Shown here piece after piece: positions 5,756-6,283 of a stretch of 6,283 nt of DNA (position 1 is the first letter of the stretch; each line of letters opens with the position of its first letter). The stretch is from Paracoccaceae bacterium (GTDB lineage Bacteria > Pseudomonadota > Alphaproteobacteria > Rhodobacterales > Rhodobacteraceae). A model generated the notes under the pieces. The model worked only from the letters and a program-made list of their open reading frames with translations. It searched no databases and was not told where the DNA came from. The stretch lies in contig NVUP01000032.1 of NCBI GenBank assembly GCA_002401945.1, positions 15,935 to 22,217 on the forward strand. Reading direction: 5' to 3'. A program made the translations under genes and the position numbers.

Positions 5756-6283
5756 TTAAATGGCCAGATATTCGGCCCGCAGTTCCTCGTTTTCCAAAAC
5801 CTCGGACGCGAGCCCGTCAAACACGATGCCACCGGTGTCGAGGATCACTGCACGGTCAGCCAGTTCCAGCGCCCGCACCGCGTTCTGTTCCACGATGATG
5901 GTGGTGATGCCCTGTTCCTTGATGTGGATGAGGGTTTTTTCGATCTCATCGACAATCACCGGCGCCAGACCCTCGTAGGGTTCATCCAGCAGCAACACCT
6001 TGATGTCACGGGCCAGCGCGCGGGCAATGGCCAGCATCTGCTGCTCGCCGCCCGACAGGGTCACGCCTTCTTGCTTGCGACGTTCCCCCAGGCGCGGGAA
6101 CATTTCGTACAGGCGTTCGATCGACCAGCCGATGGGAGGTTCAATCTGTGCCAGCTCCAGGTTTTCCTCGACGGTCAGCCCGGCGATGATGCGGCGATCT
6201 TCGGGCACCAGCGCCAGACCAGCGGCCGAGGCCTGATAGGCCTTCATGTTGTGCAGCGGCTGGTGATCCAGCCAGATCTCGCC
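5756..6283 (-). CDS. livF: Branched-chain amino acid-type ABC transporter ATP-binding protein (LivF family), 5' end cut by the window
   Basis: The frame enters from the right edge (first visible residues GEIWLDHQPLHNMKAYQ) and stops at TAA 5758-5756, giving 175 residues of a protein usually about 235 long. The Walker A motif lies outside the window. Visible are the LivF-typical Q-loop region ALVPEDRRIIAGLTVEENLELA, the ABC signature LSGGEQQMLAIARAL, Walker B KVLLLDEPYEGLAP, and IIVEQN, where LivF proteins carry Gln in place of the usual switch His. LivF pairs with LivG to drive LivHM permeases importing branched-chain or related amino acids, amides or other small solutes; the substrate cannot be read from the ATPase. 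The C-terminus AEYLAI is typical. It is evidently the last gene of its operon, because a strong intrinsic terminator follows. Confidence 0.93.
   Translation of the reverse strand, partial: GEIWLDHQPLHNMKAYQASAAGLALVPEDRRIIAGLTVEENLELAQIEPPIGWSIERLYEMFPRLGERRKQEGVTLSGGEQQMLAIARALARDIKVLLLDEPYEGLAPVIVDEIEKTLIHIKEQGITTIIVEQNAVRALELADRAVILDTGGIVFDGLASEVLENEELRAEYLAI

Overview
The window reads as ordinary chromosome of an alphaproteobacterium, most likely the Roseobacter group of the Rhodobacterales. The DNA is fairly GC-rich and carries an alphaproteobacterial complex I accessory subunit (NDUFA12). The gene set NDUFA12 - mlaD - DUF2155 - aat - accC - accB is, from general knowledge, a neighbourhood typical of that order. 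I see no phage genes, transposase, CRISPR array, tRNA or rRNA.

Layout. The plus strand holds the 3' part of a RidA/YjgF-family gene cut by the left edge (to 307). Then come three closely packed genes: the NDUFA12-type complex I subunit (445-831), mlaD (858-1310) and a DUF2155 exported protein (1307-1675, starting inside the mlaD stop). The rest is on the minus strand. The accB-accC-aat operon runs from 4176 down to 1639, and its last gene overlaps the end of the DUF2155 gene tail to tail by 37 bp. Upstream of accB is a small PAS-LuxR regulator (4857-4321), then a b-type cytochrome gene (5518-4994), then the 3' part of a livF-type ABC ATPase cut by the right edge. The livF-type gene ends in a clear intrinsic terminator.

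Roles. AccB (biotin carrier) and AccC (biotin carboxylase) form half of acetyl-CoA carboxylase, the first committed step of fatty acid synthesis. Aat adds Leu or Phe to proteins with N-terminal Arg or Lys for ClpS/ClpAP turnover. MlaD belongs to a phospholipid transporter that keeps the outer membrane asymmetric. NDUFA12 is an accessory or assembly subunit of respiratory complex I. LivF is one of two ATPases of branched-chain amino-acid-type ABC importers.

The most noteworthy signal is the cytochrome b gene. An in-frame amber codon at 5108-5110 stops it after 136 residues, but the same frame continues for 37 more codons that still look like the family C-terminus, including the expected last heme-ligand histidine. 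It looks like a very recent nonsense mutation (probably TGG to TAG), a sequencing error, or a readthrough site. Other points are a palindromic element overlapping the accC stop codon, a perfect 14-bp palindrome beside a possible -10 element upstream of accB, and a Rid protein lacking the usual catalytic arginine. I found no evidence of a new multi-gene system.
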